Source of the DNA: Deltaproteobacteria bacterium
GTDB lineage: Bacteria > Desulfobacterota > Binatia > UBA1149 > SPBQ01
DNA: 53,459 nucleotides
Assembly: GCA_029262375.1 (NCBI GenBank)
Contig: JAJCZM010000024.1
Location: 1-53,459 of the forward strand
Reading direction: 5' to 3'
The position numbers were made by a program, and so were the translations under genes. The notes under the pieces are model-generated. The model did no database searches. It was not told the origin of the DNA and saw only the letters and a list, made by a program, of their open reading frames with translations. How positions within the stretch are numbered: the first letter of the stretch is position 1; each line of letters starts with the position of its first letter. Below, piece after piece: positions 35,101-43,780 of the stretch.

Positions 35101-35908
35101 CCGGCAGAAATCTAAACGAGCGGTTCGCCGGGAGAAATGGTGGCAGCACGCAGAACGCGCGGCTGGCCTGTACAGAGGCTTACGGGAGCTGGATCGGTGT
35201 TTCGCTGCCGCCGCGACTACGAAGCACCTCAGCTTCTCGGCACAACCGACGGATCATGTCTTTCTCAACACCCTCTACGTCTTCACCACAAATAGGTGGG
35301 ACCTTTTCACCGTCGTCCAATCCACGCTCCACGAAGTATGGGCCCGAAAGTACAGCGGATCGCTGAAACAAGACCTCCGCTATTCGCCCTCGAAGTGCTT
35401 CGACACCTTCGTGTTCCCCGACGACCTCTGGAATGCAACCGACCCCCGGCTGGCAAAGATCGGCGAGCGCTACCACGAACATCGCAAGGCGCTCATGCGC
35501 GACCTCTGGCTGGGGCTGACGAAAACGTACAATCTGTTCCACGATCGCGATCTCAGTCCGGAGATGGTCGCCAAGGTGTCGAAGAAGTCCGAGGAAGAAG
35601 CGGCGCGTGGCTACGAGGGCCTGCTCGAGCTTCGTCGGCTTCACGTCGAACTCGACTGCGCAGTTCGAGATGCCTACGACTGGCAGAGCCTCGACCTTGG
35701 CCACGATTTTCACGAGGTCGACACGCTCGCCGAAAATGATCGAGTTCGCTTCACCATCAGCTCCAACGCCCGGCGCGAGGTGCTGAAGCGTCTGCTTGCC
35801 CTGAATCACGCGCGCGCGGAGAAAGAGCCCGAAGAGCCGGAGGCGAGTCCCAAGAAGGGGAAGCGTAAAAAGAAAGGCGACGACCAAACTGGAGGTCTAT
35901 TCGGATGA
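32153..35908 (+). CDS. Large N6-adenine DNA methyltransferase (type IIG-like / DrmMI-like)
   Basis: The protein has 1251 residues. Residues 1-300 are an N-terminal region as in Eco57I/type IIG-like enzymes (WVGPLLGLLGYQLEYQ, then SAHAVVQEFLN and LYGLATNGRVLRLLRD). I see no clear PD-(D/E)xK nuclease motif there. The methylase core has the SAM-binding motif ACGSGH (497-502) and the catalytic NPPY (759-762), which together indicate N6-adenine methylation. A target-recognition region follows, with GKETNNNPD at about 943-951 and a charged Lys-rich tail (KKGKRKKKG). It probably marks self DNA, or binds foreign DNA, within the same complex as the flanking helicases. Both ends overlap neighbouring genes by ATGA, implying stoichiometric production. 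Confidence 0.85.
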   Translation: MNYPSVRIEGAILSPDLLEHLEDRPGQKPADFGLDPTSKVKDEIARAWADAQDYWRIFQRKLETLKADSPATTETRQQWVGPLLGLLGYQLEYQARGTELDGKLYNISHRATNRSQAPVQIIGYHEPAGLDRKPERANRRMSAHAVVQEFLNLNEQLYGLATNGRVLRLLRDSSRLIKLSYLEFDLDRIFSDGLFADFAILYRLLHASRLPLAEESNAESWIERYHQDSLDSGARIREGLSLAVEQAIRDFGSGFLAHPKNDSLRKAIADGRLAPEDYYKDLLRLIYRLLFLMVIEERDLVFPTAAKPEHRAIYRDFYGVHRLRILSEKRYLADARRHDLWLALLATFRLFETDGPGSKLGLAPLAGDLFGVEAIGWLAECTLGNDVLLGCLRSLSLYEHPDSRQLIRVNYGALNVEEFGSVYEGLLEYEPILAMDGSGIRFDLQLGEERSATGSHYTPDDFVQPLVKHSLDYLIADRLKEKDQETALLSLRVADIACGSGHILLVAARRIATELAVVRTGEDQPSPTAFRAALRDVIRTCIYGVDLNPLAVELCKVALWLEAHNPGQPLNFLDHHIKCGNAIVGFARQEELGKGVPDEAFKTLPGDDKEVAAAWRKRNKLERQNRTQESLNFSPQLGGRLDSVLEEWKKISALPERTPTEIEKKKESFSTFGSGENLGALREIAAIPISQFYMAKTESTESELIGDAEFRQYWTGNSTLAGKVAAGALTTANQKRFFHWFLEFPEVMAGGGFDCILGNPPYLHGQKLSGTYGHAFCELARWIYAPVGLSDLVVFFVRRAFRLLQPAGFVALITTNSIIDGEIRKDGLEQILNDGAEINMAVRGRKWPGRANLVVSLLAVHHGSWGGPHVLDGLPASAINAFFEDGDEVIGPSALTENGGRVYQGSIFLGEGFLLSHDESARLISADAKSSEVLYPVINGKETNNNPDQRPSRMIINFKDMPLEGAKEYAAPFAVVEKLVKPDRQKSKRAVRREKWWQHAERAAGLYRGLRELDRCFAAAATTKHLSFSAQPTDHVFLNTLYVFTTNRWDLFTVVQSTLHEVWARKYSGSLKQDLRYSPSKCFDTFVFPDDLWNATDPRLAKIGERYHEHRKALMRDLWLGLTKTYNLFHDRDLSPEMVAKVSKKSEEEAARGYEGLLELRRLHVELDCAVRDAYDWQSLDLGHDFHEVDTLAENDRVRFTISSNARREVLKRLLALNHARAEKEPEEPEASPKKGKRKKKGDDQTGGLFG

Positions 35909-38900
35909 CCGTGGAGGTCCTCGAACCGCGCCTCGACCTGCTCACCGAAGAGTATGTGCTTGTCCAGGCGTGGAAGAAGACCGCCGCGTATATCCGCTAC
36001 CACAACTGGTTCTCTGACACTCTCGAGCTGGATCGCGCGGCGGTCAATCTGCCCGACTTCCTGGGCGAACTCGCGGAGCAATTGCGCGATCCCGGGCAGT
36101 GGAGCAACGATCCACTTCGAATCGTTCCCGCCCCCAAGAGCCAGAAGTGGCGGGTCGGGCGCGACGCGAACATCTGGGAGCCAGACGGGCCGGTCCGCAA
36201 GACCGTCAAGCTCCGTCCGTTGGCCCACGTGAGTCTCAAGGATCAAGTTGCCGCCACGGCTGTGATGCTATGCCTCGCGGATCGAGTCGAGACACTACAA
36301 GGCAATGTTCGCGGACCCGTTGATAGAGCCGATCCGCAACGCCGGGTCGTCTCCTATGGGAATAGGCTCTTTTGCGACTCGATGCCTGATGAGAGCCTCC
36401 GCCACCGTTGGGGCGCGGCCAAACTCTACCGCACCTATTCGCAGGACTATCGAAGTTTCCTGGATCGGCCCGAGATCTTCGCCGAAGCCGCGCCTCCTCG
36501 CGACGGCTCGAGGGTGATCATCGTCCATTCAGATCTACGCCAGTTCTATGACCGCGTGTCACCCGATCTGCTCGCGACAAAGATGCGGGCATTGAATACC
36601 GTCGCCGATGACCCGGGCTTTTACACATTGACGGCGCGGCTTCTGAATTGGGAGTGGGATCGTCGAGACGCTGGCGAGGTCTCGAGCTATGCCACTCAAG
36701 CCGGCTTGGGCGACTTCTCGAGAATTGCGCTTCCTCAAGGACTCGTCTCGGCTGGCTTCTTAGCGAACCTGGTCTTGCTGGACTTCGATCGCGGCCTGCG
36801 AGAGGCGGTTGGAGCCGAGATCGATGCTGGAATCTACGTGGAGGATGTCTCGCGGTATGTAGACGATCTTCGCATCGTTCTAACCGTTTCCCGAGATCAC
36901 AGCCTGCAGGAAGTCGAGGAGCAGATCGCGCCCTGGCTCCAGGAACTTCTCGATCATCATGCCCCCGAACTAAGCGTATCCAGAGAGAAGACCAAGGCCG
37001 CGGCCTATCGCGGCGACGAACGCCCGCTCGTTCGACAAAGCCGGAAGATGGCGCGCATACAAGGCGCGATTTCAGGCGGCTTCGATGCGATTGGAGGCGA
37101 AGAAATTCTGGATGCCGTTCAAGGCCTGATTCGCACCCAGCGGCAGTACAGTGCTGAGGAACGCGACGAATCCGGCTGGGCGTTCTCGCCGATTCCAGAT
37201 GTGAGAGACTCCACGGTTGCGCGCTTCGGCGCGGCGCGCTTCCGAACAACCTACCGTTCCCTCAGGCCACTTCTTGCTGACAGCGAGGAGGCCATCGGCG
37301 AACTCGACCAGCGAAGCGACGAGAACGCTCCGCGCACGACGCGCGTCAAGCGCACACAGGCCGACCTCGACGATGAAGCTCGAGCGTTCGCCCTGGGGCT
37401 CGTTGAGCGCTGGATCGAGGACCCATCGAATATGAGGCTACTTCGGATTGGCCTTGATCTGTGGCCAGCAGATGACGTTCTCTCGGGCGTGCTCGATCTT
37501 CTCCGACCATACACAGAGACGGGCGGTCCTCGTGGCCCGCGCTGTCGAGTTGCTTGGTACTGCCTGGCTGAGCTGTTTCGGGCGGGTGCAACCGAGACTG
37601 GGTTCGTCGAGGACGACGAATCGCTGCCCTCCGAGCTGGACATCGACGCATACCGCTTGGTGCTTCGCGAAGAGGCAGTGAGGCTTGCGTCGACGCCCCC
37701 CAGCAGATTGCCGTGGTACGTGCGGCAACAGGTGCTTCTCTTTTTGGCGGTGAGCAGCCCAACTGAAGCGCCGGTCGTTCGAACCGGGCGGGCCGCCGAA
37801 ACCAAGCACTACCGCGAGCTGATTCGTTTTCTGAGAGGAGAAGGCAATGGCTTGACGGGCACGGACTTTGCGACTCTGGCAATCCTTGCCCGGCGATCGT
37901 ACTTGGACGGGAACGCTGCGGTTAGTCTCATTGCCGAGGCGACGACCTCGCGTCGCTTAGCTGCAATCGCAGGACGAGACCCCGCCTTCGCACTCGAAAT
38001 TCTGGCGGCGCGTCCCGACCTGTCAGATTCCATACCGCCGCGAATACGAGATGACGTTTGCCTAGCGAGGGCTACCGAAAGTGACGGATGGGAAACGCTC
38101 GCCGAGCTTGTACTTGAACGCGGGCCACGGGGCGGCCTGAGAAACGAAATCGCGATACTCCGGTTCGCAGCGGCCTTCTTGGGCGCGATAGAAGATGCCG
38201 GCGACTTGGGGGTGACCACACCATCAGATGTTCTTCTCAAAACGAGGGATGCCGGGTTGTACGCGCTCGAGGTTCAAGATCTGAAACTCAAGTCGAGCCG
38301 AGTATCCGAGGAAGGGTCTCTCTACAGCCCGCCCGAGTGGTGTGGAGCAGATGAGAGATGGCGCTTTCGGCTTGGATACCTGCTGCGATTCATTCTCTCT
38401 GCGAGAGAAGACTTCACGAAATTCGTTCGCCCCCCGCATTGGCGCGAACCGATGCCCGGATACCGCGCACCCGAGAGCCATTGGTACCAGCGTCTCTATG
38501 GTTTCTTCAATGGGCAATCTGCATTTGGAGACGACTGGCTCCCGATCTCTGACTGGGTCGAGGAGCTTCTGTTCGCGCTTTTGAGTTGGCCCGGTTGCCG
38601 GCGCGCCGACTTTCAAGAGATAGGGGCCGGGATGCAAGCCACCCGCGGAGCGCTTGACCGACGCTTGCGTGATCTCGAAGGCAGGCAGGGACCGACGAAG
38701 AGTGCGCTCCTGCTCCCGCTGACGATCCCTCGGCCCGATGACTCAACGGCAATTCGCCCGCTCAGGGCGTGTGTGGTTCAGAGCGTAGTCCCGACGAGTG
38801 CCGACTATGTGACTGGGCATGCGGCCGGTGATCTCGGCCTTTCGGGAAGGCAGATTCGGCGGCGGCACCGTCGGCATTTGTCTGCCGCACTGGCCGCAGT

Positions 38901-39639
38901 CGAGAGGATGCTCGATCTGCGTGAGACGCACAAGGGGAGTGAAGGCCGGCTGGACTGGCTGATTCTCCCGGAGCTCGCAGTACATCCACTTGACGTACGT
39001 ACGCACCTAATTCCGTTTGCCCGTCGTCACAAGTCCATCATTTTGGCCGGGCTTACCTACGAAGAACTGTTTCATGGTCAGCCTCTTGTGAATTCGGCGC
39101 TGTGGGTGATCCCGGTGTGGACTGCAGCCCATGGGCTCCAGATTCTCACGCGCAGACAGGGAAAGCATCACCTCGCACCCGAAGAGGACAAGCTGAATTC
39201 CGCAGGGCCAGTGGTGCAGAGTTTTCGACCGTGCCAGTGGTTGATGGGGTATGACTGGTCGCCGAGTCTGGCAGATGCGCCGCTCTGGCTGACGGCATCA
39301 ATCTGTTACGACGCAACCGATCTCTCGCTTGCTGCCGATCTTCGTGACCAATCCGACGTATTCGCAATTCCAGCGATGAACAAGGACGTCGGAACCTTCG
39401 ATCAGATGGCTCAGGCGCTTCATTACCACATGTTCCAGTATGTCATCGTGGCGAACAATGGAACGTGGGGTGGAAGCAACTCGTACGTTCCGTTCCGCGA
39501 ATCCTATGATCGGCAGGTTTTTCATCTGCACGGCCAGCCGCAGGCGTCGATAGCGTTTTTTGAGATCGAGGATGTGCGTGCTTTTCTAGATCGGAAGAAT
39601 GATAGTAAGTCTTACAAGCCTCCGCCGGCAGGTTTGTGA
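35905..39639 (+). CDS. Reverse transcriptase fused to a nitrilase domain (DRT/UG class 1-like)
   Basis: The protein has 1244 residues. The RT domain (about 60-400) has motif A HSDLRQFYD (Asp210), the LPQG loop (276-279, followed by LVSAGFLANL) and the catalytic YVDD (318-321). An alpha-helical, repeat-like region of about 550 residues follows. The C-terminal nitrilase/CN-hydrolase domain (about 950-1235) keeps the full triad: Glu1023 in LPELAVHP, Lys1087 in GKHHL and Cys1134 in ICYDATD. An RT-nitrilase fusion of this size is the hallmark of defence-associated RT type 1 (UG1) and its class-1 relatives. Those are known as anti-phage proteins, normally encoded alone. Here its ATG lies in the ATGA overlap with a DISARM-like methylase, which links the two. 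Confidence 0.88.
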   Translation: MTVEVLEPRLDLLTEEYVLVQAWKKTAAYIRYHNWFSDTLELDRAAVNLPDFLGELAEQLRDPGQWSNDPLRIVPAPKSQKWRVGRDANIWEPDGPVRKTVKLRPLAHVSLKDQVAATAVMLCLADRVETLQGNVRGPVDRADPQRRVVSYGNRLFCDSMPDESLRHRWGAAKLYRTYSQDYRSFLDRPEIFAEAAPPRDGSRVIIVHSDLRQFYDRVSPDLLATKMRALNTVADDPGFYTLTARLLNWEWDRRDAGEVSSYATQAGLGDFSRIALPQGLVSAGFLANLVLLDFDRGLREAVGAEIDAGIYVEDVSRYVDDLRIVLTVSRDHSLQEVEEQIAPWLQELLDHHAPELSVSREKTKAAAYRGDERPLVRQSRKMARIQGAISGGFDAIGGEEILDAVQGLIRTQRQYSAEERDESGWAFSPIPDVRDSTVARFGAARFRTTYRSLRPLLADSEEAIGELDQRSDENAPRTTRVKRTQADLDDEARAFALGLVERWIEDPSNMRLLRIGLDLWPADDVLSGVLDLLRPYTETGGPRGPRCRVAWYCLAELFRAGATETGFVEDDESLPSELDIDAYRLVLREEAVRLASTPPSRLPWYVRQQVLLFLAVSSPTEAPVVRTGRAAETKHYRELIRFLRGEGNGLTGTDFATLAILARRSYLDGNAAVSLIAEATTSRRLAAIAGRDPAFALEILAARPDLSDSIPPRIRDDVCLARATESDGWETLAELVLERGPRGGLRNEIAILRFAAAFLGAIEDAGDLGVTTPSDVLLKTRDAGLYALEVQDLKLKSSRVSEEGSLYSPPEWCGADERWRFRLGYLLRFILSAREDFTKFVRPPHWREPMPGYRAPESHWYQRLYGFFNGQSAFGDDWLPISDWVEELLFALLSWPGCRRADFQEIGAGMQATRGALDRRLRDLEGRQGPTKSALLLPLTIPRPDDSTAIRPLRACVVQSVVPTSADYVTGHAAGDLGLSGRQIRRRHRRHLSAALAAVERMLDLRETHKGSEGRLDWLILPELAVHPLDVRTHLIPFARRHKSIILAGLTYEELFHGQPLVNSALWVIPVWTAAHGLQILTRRQGKHHLAPEEDKLNSAGPVVQSFRPCQWLMGYDWSPSLADAPLWLTASICYDATDLSLAADLRDQSDVFAIPAMNKDVGTFDQMAQALHYHMFQYVIVANNGTWGGSNSYVPFRESYDRQVFHLHGQPQASIAFFEIEDVRAFLDRKNDSKSYKPPPAGL

Positions 39640-40025
39640 GACCTGGCGTTGCGGCTCGACGCGCCCGTCCATAAGGACCGGGCTACATCCCTTCAGCCCC
39701 AAGTCACTCCTTGATTTTCTCGCCTATCATCGTGACGGATTGATCTGGAAGTTTGCGCAGATCTTGCTTCGGAATGTCCAACGCCAGCAAGTTCCGTACG
39801 ACGTAGAGTGAGCATAGTACGGCCTGCCTCCTGGGGTCCGTCACGACGCAACCAGTTCTTGACAAATGCGAACTGAGCTTCATCCTAAAGGGTAGTGGAT
39901 GTGGGTTCGCGGATCGGCCGCGGACCTGGGCCACAACCATAGCAAGGACAGCATAGGCTGTCCGGAAGCGAATACGGTGACGCGACCCCACTGTGCTCGA
40001 TGAAGCGCACAGGAGCGGGTCGCAC
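39640..40025. other. Intergenic region after the defence operon, nothing firm
   Basis: About 385 bases between the RT-nitrilase gene and the phage-type module. Frames of 70-107 codons exist on both strands but have no start signals or family likeness. A ribosome binding site (AGGAG, 40010-40014) belongs to the next gene. A non-coding RNA serving the RT could lie here but nothing proves it. Confidence 0.4.
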
Positions 40026-41393
40026 ATGAACCTCGATCATCAGATTCACACAGAAACCACCGTACTAACCAGTCTCAACCCCCACCCGGGGAACCCCCGA
40101 ACCCACAGCAAGAAGCAGCTGAGCCAGATCGCGAAGAGTATCGAGCGGTTCGGCTTTACTACCCCAATCCTCATTGACTCTGAGGACATGATCATCGCGG
40201 GCCACGGTCGCGTTGAAGCGGCCAGGCTGCTCGGCATGACGGTGGTCCCAACCATTCGACTCGATTATCTGACGAAGGCCGAGGCGCGCGCGTACGTCGT
40301 CGCTGATAACCGCCTGGCCGAACTTGCCGAGTGGGATCGAGAGCTGCTGGCCAGCGAGCTTGAGTGCATTGCAGAGTTGGATGTTGAGTTTGATCTCTCA
40401 CTGACCGGGTTCGAAACGGGCGAGATCGATGTGTTGCTTGAGGAATCGCGGACGAGCGCGCCGGATCCGCGCGACGAAATTCCGGAGCGGCCAAACGCCG
40501 ATGAGGTCTGCACACGGGAAGGCGACCTGTGGCAGCTAGGGCCGCACCGACTACTGTGCGGCGATGCTCGCAACGATGCGAATTACAGGGCGCTGCTTGC
40601 CGGAAAGCGTGCCGCGCTCGCGTTCGTAGATCCACCCTACAATGTCCCGATCCGCGGTCACGTAAGCGGGCTCGGTACGAACGACCATCCGGAGTTCGCG
40701 ATGGCATCGGGCGAGATGACGTCTGCAGAGTTCACGGGGTTTCTCTCGCGCTTTTTCGGACATCTGATCGTGCATACGACCGATGGTTCCATTCACTTCA
40801 TCTGTATGGATTGGCGCCACGCGGAGAACGTCACCGCGGCGGCGAGCGGGCTCTACACGGAGTTCAAGAACCTGTGCGTTTGGACGAAGACGAACGCCGG
40901 TATGGGAAGCCTGTACCGAAGCCAGCATGAGCTGGTCTTCGTGTACAAGAACGGCACGAAGCCGCACGTGAACAATGTCGCGCTCGGTGCCTACGGTCGA
41001 CATCGCACCAACGTTTGGTCGTACCCGGGTGTGAATACGTTTCGCGAGGGGCGGGACGATGAACTTCGCATGCATCCGACAGTTAAGCCCACGGCGCTAG
41101 TCGCGGATGCGATTCGTGACTGCTCGCGCCGAGGCGATCTGGTTCTGGATTGCTTCGGAGGCAGCGGGACGACGCTCATTGCTGCCGACCAGTGCGGGCG
41201 GGGTGCGCGCCTGATCGAACTGGCCCCTGGGTACGTGGACACCACGATCGAGCGCTACCTAAAGCTCACCGGTGAACCGGTGATCCATGAGCAAAGCGGG
41301 CTGCGATACGAAGCACTTCGCGAGCAGCGCCGGCGTGACACGGGCGATTCGACCGCTGTCGGCGCGAGTGCAACCGAGGTGACGCATGTCTAA
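40026..41393 (+). CDS. ParB-like/DNA N6-adenine (or N4-cytosine) methyltransferase, phage type
   Basis: The protein has 455 residues from ATG 40026 (AGGAG upstream; an in-frame GTG at 39993 is less likely). The N-terminal ParB/sulfiredoxin-like domain (about 5-110) has LNPHPGNPRTHSKKQL and AGHGRVEAA. The C-terminal methylase (about 160-430) has DPPYN (202-206) before the SAM motif FGGSGTT (377-383), the beta-class order. This fusion is common in prophages and mobile elements, where it modifies the element's DNA. It is the first gene of a tight plus-strand module; its stop overlaps the next start by 8 bp. It probably works with the terminase genes or protects against restriction. Confidence 0.88.
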   Translation: MNLDHQIHTETTVLTSLNPHPGNPRTHSKKQLSQIAKSIERFGFTTPILIDSEDMIIAGHGRVEAARLLGMTVVPTIRLDYLTKAEARAYVVADNRLAELAEWDRELLASELECIAELDVEFDLSLTGFETGEIDVLLEESRTSAPDPRDEIPERPNADEVCTREGDLWQLGPHRLLCGDARNDANYRALLAGKRAALAFVDPPYNVPIRGHVSGLGTNDHPEFAMASGEMTSAEFTGFLSRFFGHLIVHTTDGSIHFICMDWRHAENVTAAASGLYTEFKNLCVWTKTNAGMGSLYRSQHELVFVYKNGTKPHVNNVALGAYGRHRTNVWSYPGVNTFREGRDDELRMHPTVKPTALVADAIRDCSRRGDLVLDCFGGSGTTLIAADQCGRGARLIELAPGYVDTTIERYLKLTGEPVIHEQSGLRYEALREQRRRDTGDSTAVGASATEVTHV

Positions 41394-41820
41394 TGAAGCC
41401 GATGGGTATGAAGTTGGGTATGGGCGTCCGCCGAAGCGCAATCAGTTCAAGCCCGGGCAGTCGGGAAATCCGCGGGGTCGCCCGAAAGGCACCAAGAATC
41501 TGAAGACCGACCTCGTTGAGGAACTCGCTGAGACGGTGGTCGTGCGTGAGGGCGGTGAACCGAAAAAAATCACCAAACAGCGCGCGTTCGTGAAAAGCAC
41601 GATTGCGAACGCGATTAAGGGGGACGGTAAGGCAGCCTCCATCTTCCTGCGACTGGCTGAGCAGCTTCTCGAGATCGATAGCGGTACATCTGCGGACGCG
41701 CAGCTGCGTCCGGAAGAGCGCGACGTACTGCTTGCCGCCGTACTACGGACGAGTGGTGAGAACGCCGATGAGGTGGGCTCGGATCCTACGTCTGCGAGTG
41801 CGGAGGACGACGCGTCGTGA
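41386..41820 (+). CDS. DUF5681-family protein, candidate small terminase
   Basis: The protein has 144 residues. The N-terminal signature YEVGYGRPPKRNQFKPGQSG and NPRGRPKGTKN identifies DUF5681 proteins, which usually sit just before a terminase large subunit in prophages. A helical middle part with conserved KQRAFVKSTIANAIKGD follows. The C-terminus is acidic and probably disordered. By position it may recognise DNA for packaging, but this is inferred. It ends in a GTGA overlap with the terminase gene. Confidence 0.8.
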   Translation: MSNEADGYEVGYGRPPKRNQFKPGQSGNPRGRPKGTKNLKTDLVEELAETVVVREGGEPKKITKQRAFVKSTIANAIKGDGKAASIFLRLAEQLLEIDSGTSADAQLRPEERDVLLAAVLRTSGENADEVGSDPTSASAEDDAS

Positions 41821-43259
41821 GCGTCGCGAACATTCCTGTCGTAGATCAGAGGCGGCTTCTGGACGACCTCTGTCGTAACGACTTCGCAACGTTCGTTCAC
41901 CGCGCATTCTGTGAGCTCGTACCAGGTCACGCCTACAAGCCGAACTGGCATCTGTTCGCCATCTTCCATGCGCTTGAGCGCTGTCGGCGAGGAGAGACAA
42001 ATCGGCTCATCATTACGATGCCGCCTCGTCATCTAAAGTCGATCTGCGCTTCCGTGGCGCTTCCGGCCTATCTGCTCGCGCTGGACCCGACGGTGCGTGT
42101 CGTAGCTGCGAGCTACTCCACCGAGCTAGCAAACAAGCACGCGGGTGACTGTCGCCGCGTGATGGGCTCCCCATGGTATAGGCGGACATTTCCTCGCACT
42201 CGTCTGAGCCGGATCAAGAACCAGGAGCACAATTTCGAAACTACCCGAGGCGGCGGCCGGTTCTCGACGTCGGTTGGTGCGACGCTTACGGGGCGCGGCG
42301 GCGGGTTCATCGTGATCGATGACCCGTTGAAGCCCGAGGACGCGCTGTCGAAGACGCGTCGCGAGGCCGTGAACTCGTGGTTCGATTCAACGCTCTATTC
42401 ACGTCTCGATGACAAGAGTAAGGACGTGATAATTCTGATCATGCAGCGCCTTCACGTCGAGGATCTGGTTGCCCATGTTCAGAAGACAGAGCACTGGGAA
42501 CACCTGAACCTTCCCGCGATTGCGGAGGTAGAGGAGCGTGTCGCGGTCGGCAACGGTCGCTATCACGAGCGTCTGCCCGGCGATCTTCTACACCCGGAGC
42601 GCGAGCCGATTGAGATCATCTCGGCGATGCAGCGCAGAATGGGCAGTTATAACTTCTCTGCTCAGTATCAACAGCAGCCGATTCCGCCTGAGGGCGAGAT
42701 TATCAAGCTGCGCTGGTTTCGTCGTTACGATAGCGCTCCTGCGAAAAGCGGCCGCGACCGCATCGTTCAGAGCTGGGATACGGCGTCGAAAGGCGAGGAA
42801 CTTAGCGACTACTGTGTGTGTACGACTTGGCTTCTGCATGGCGACGAGCACTACCTGCTTAACGTGTTTCGCGAACAACTCGACTATCCGGAACTCCGGC
42901 GCAAAGTGATCGAGCAGGCTCAGGCGTTCCGAGCCGATACGATTGTGATCGAAGACAAGGGAACCGGGACCGGGCTACTCGCGGATCTTAGGGCTAATCG
43001 TCCGTCGGGGGTGCGACGCCCGATCCCATACAACCCGCTCGGTGACAAACTGACACGTATCGCTACGCACTCAGCGCTCATTGAGGCGGGCCAGGTGCTA
43101 CTGCCCGCGAGGGCGTCGTGGCTAGAAGCATTCGAGCAGGAGATGCTGTTGTTCCCGTGCGGCAGCAACGACGATCAGGTTGATAGTGTCTCGCAGTATC
43201 TCGGCTGGCACGCCGACCGAGACCGACACGGCGTCACGTTTATCCACGATCCCATCTAG
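41817..43259 (+). CDS. terL: Phage terminase large subunit
   Basis: The protein has 480 residues with a GTG start at 41817 overlapping the previous stop. The ATPase domain has the Walker A-like MPPRHLKS (Lys74) and Walker B IVIDDP (Asp168-Asp169). The C-terminal RNase H-like nuclease shows QSWDTASKG (about 322), EDKGTGTGL (about 380) and NDDQVDSVSQYL (about 455), the three acidic clusters of the headful/packaging nuclease. By family it cuts and pumps phage DNA into a capsid. No portal, protease or capsid gene follows, so in this setting packaging would depend on another phage, or the module is a remnant. Confidence 0.93.
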   Translation: MSVANIPVVDQRRLLDDLCRNDFATFVHRAFCELVPGHAYKPNWHLFAIFHALERCRRGETNRLIITMPPRHLKSICASVALPAYLLALDPTVRVVAASYSTELANKHAGDCRRVMGSPWYRRTFPRTRLSRIKNQEHNFETTRGGGRFSTSVGATLTGRGGGFIVIDDPLKPEDALSKTRREAVNSWFDSTLYSRLDDKSKDVIILIMQRLHVEDLVAHVQKTEHWEHLNLPAIAEVEERVAVGNGRYHERLPGDLLHPEREPIEIISAMQRRMGSYNFSAQYQQQPIPPEGEIIKLRWFRRYDSAPAKSGRDRIVQSWDTASKGEELSDYCVCTTWLLHGDEHYLLNVFREQLDYPELRRKVIEQAQAFRADTIVIEDKGTGTGLLADLRANRPSGVRRPIPYNPLGDKLTRIATHSALIEAGQVLLPARASWLEAFEQEMLLFPCGSNDDQVDSVSQYLGWHADRDRHGVTFIHDPI

Positions 43260-43330
43260 AAGGGCTTACTTCTCGACTGGCTTCGTCGGCCCACGCAAGC
43301 GTACATGGACGCCACGCGGAGGAAGTGTCG

Positions 43331-43780
43331 ATGAGGCGAAACGAACCAGACCTAAGGGAGATCCCTGGCATGTCGAAGCAGGCGCTGCTTGAGCATTGGG
43401 CGAAGCTTGCGCGAAAGCCTCCGCCAAAGATGCGATCGAGGCGGTTCCTCGCGTATGCCACGGCGTGGGAGCTACAGGCGCGGCGCGAAGGCGGGCTCAC
43501 GCGCGAGACGCGGCGCCGATTGGCCGAGTGTTTGGGGAGCGGCGGGAAGCGCGCTCCAACGCGCCAGACACGCGCGGTTCTTCGGCCACAAAGCCGCCTG
43601 GTGCGCCGCTGGCGCGGGCGAGACTATGAGGTGATCGCGCTGTCCAAGGGCTTTCTCTACGAGGGGCGGACTTACGGGAGTCTCTCGCAGATCGCGCGAG
43701 AGATAACGGGAACACGCTGGAACGGCCCCGCGTTCTTTGGGCTCAGGAAGCCGGCGGTGGAGACCCGGGATGCCGCATAG
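43331..43780 (+). CDS. DUF2924-family protein
   Basis: The protein has 149 residues. ATG 43331 has GGAGG eight bases upstream, better than the in-frame GTG at 43325. It shows the family pattern LREIPGMSKQALLEHWAKLA, then RRFLAYATAWELQ, and a C-terminal RRWRGRDYEVIALSKGFLYE then YGSLSQIAREITGTRWNG. The second part looks like a small DNA-binding fold. DUF2924 proteins typically sit directly upstream of large serine recombinases, as here (11-bp overlap). A role as recombinase accessory factor is a guess from context. Confidence 0.85.
   Translation: MRRNEPDLREIPGMSKQALLEHWAKLARKPPPKMRSRRFLAYATAWELQARREGGLTRETRRRLAECLGSGGKRAPTRQTRAVLRPQSRLVRRWRGRDYEVIALSKGFLYEGRTYGSLSQIAREITGTRWNGPAFFGLRKPAVETRDAA

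Noticed and set aside
24118..39639. Calling the operon a standard DISARM system
   Set aside because: No DrmC-like phospholipase-D gene and no separate DrmB are present, gene sizes and fusions differ, and an RT-nitrilase is included. 'DISARM-like' is as far as the sequence allows.
35905..39639. Retron or group II intron reverse transcriptase
   Set aside because: There is no maturase or intron structure and no msr/msd-like inverted repeat next to the gene. The nitrilase fusion points to the DRT/UG class.
39704..40027. Minus-strand gene between the RT and the methylase
   Set aside because: The 107-codon frame has no ribosome binding site, crosses the start region of the next gene and has no recognisable motif.
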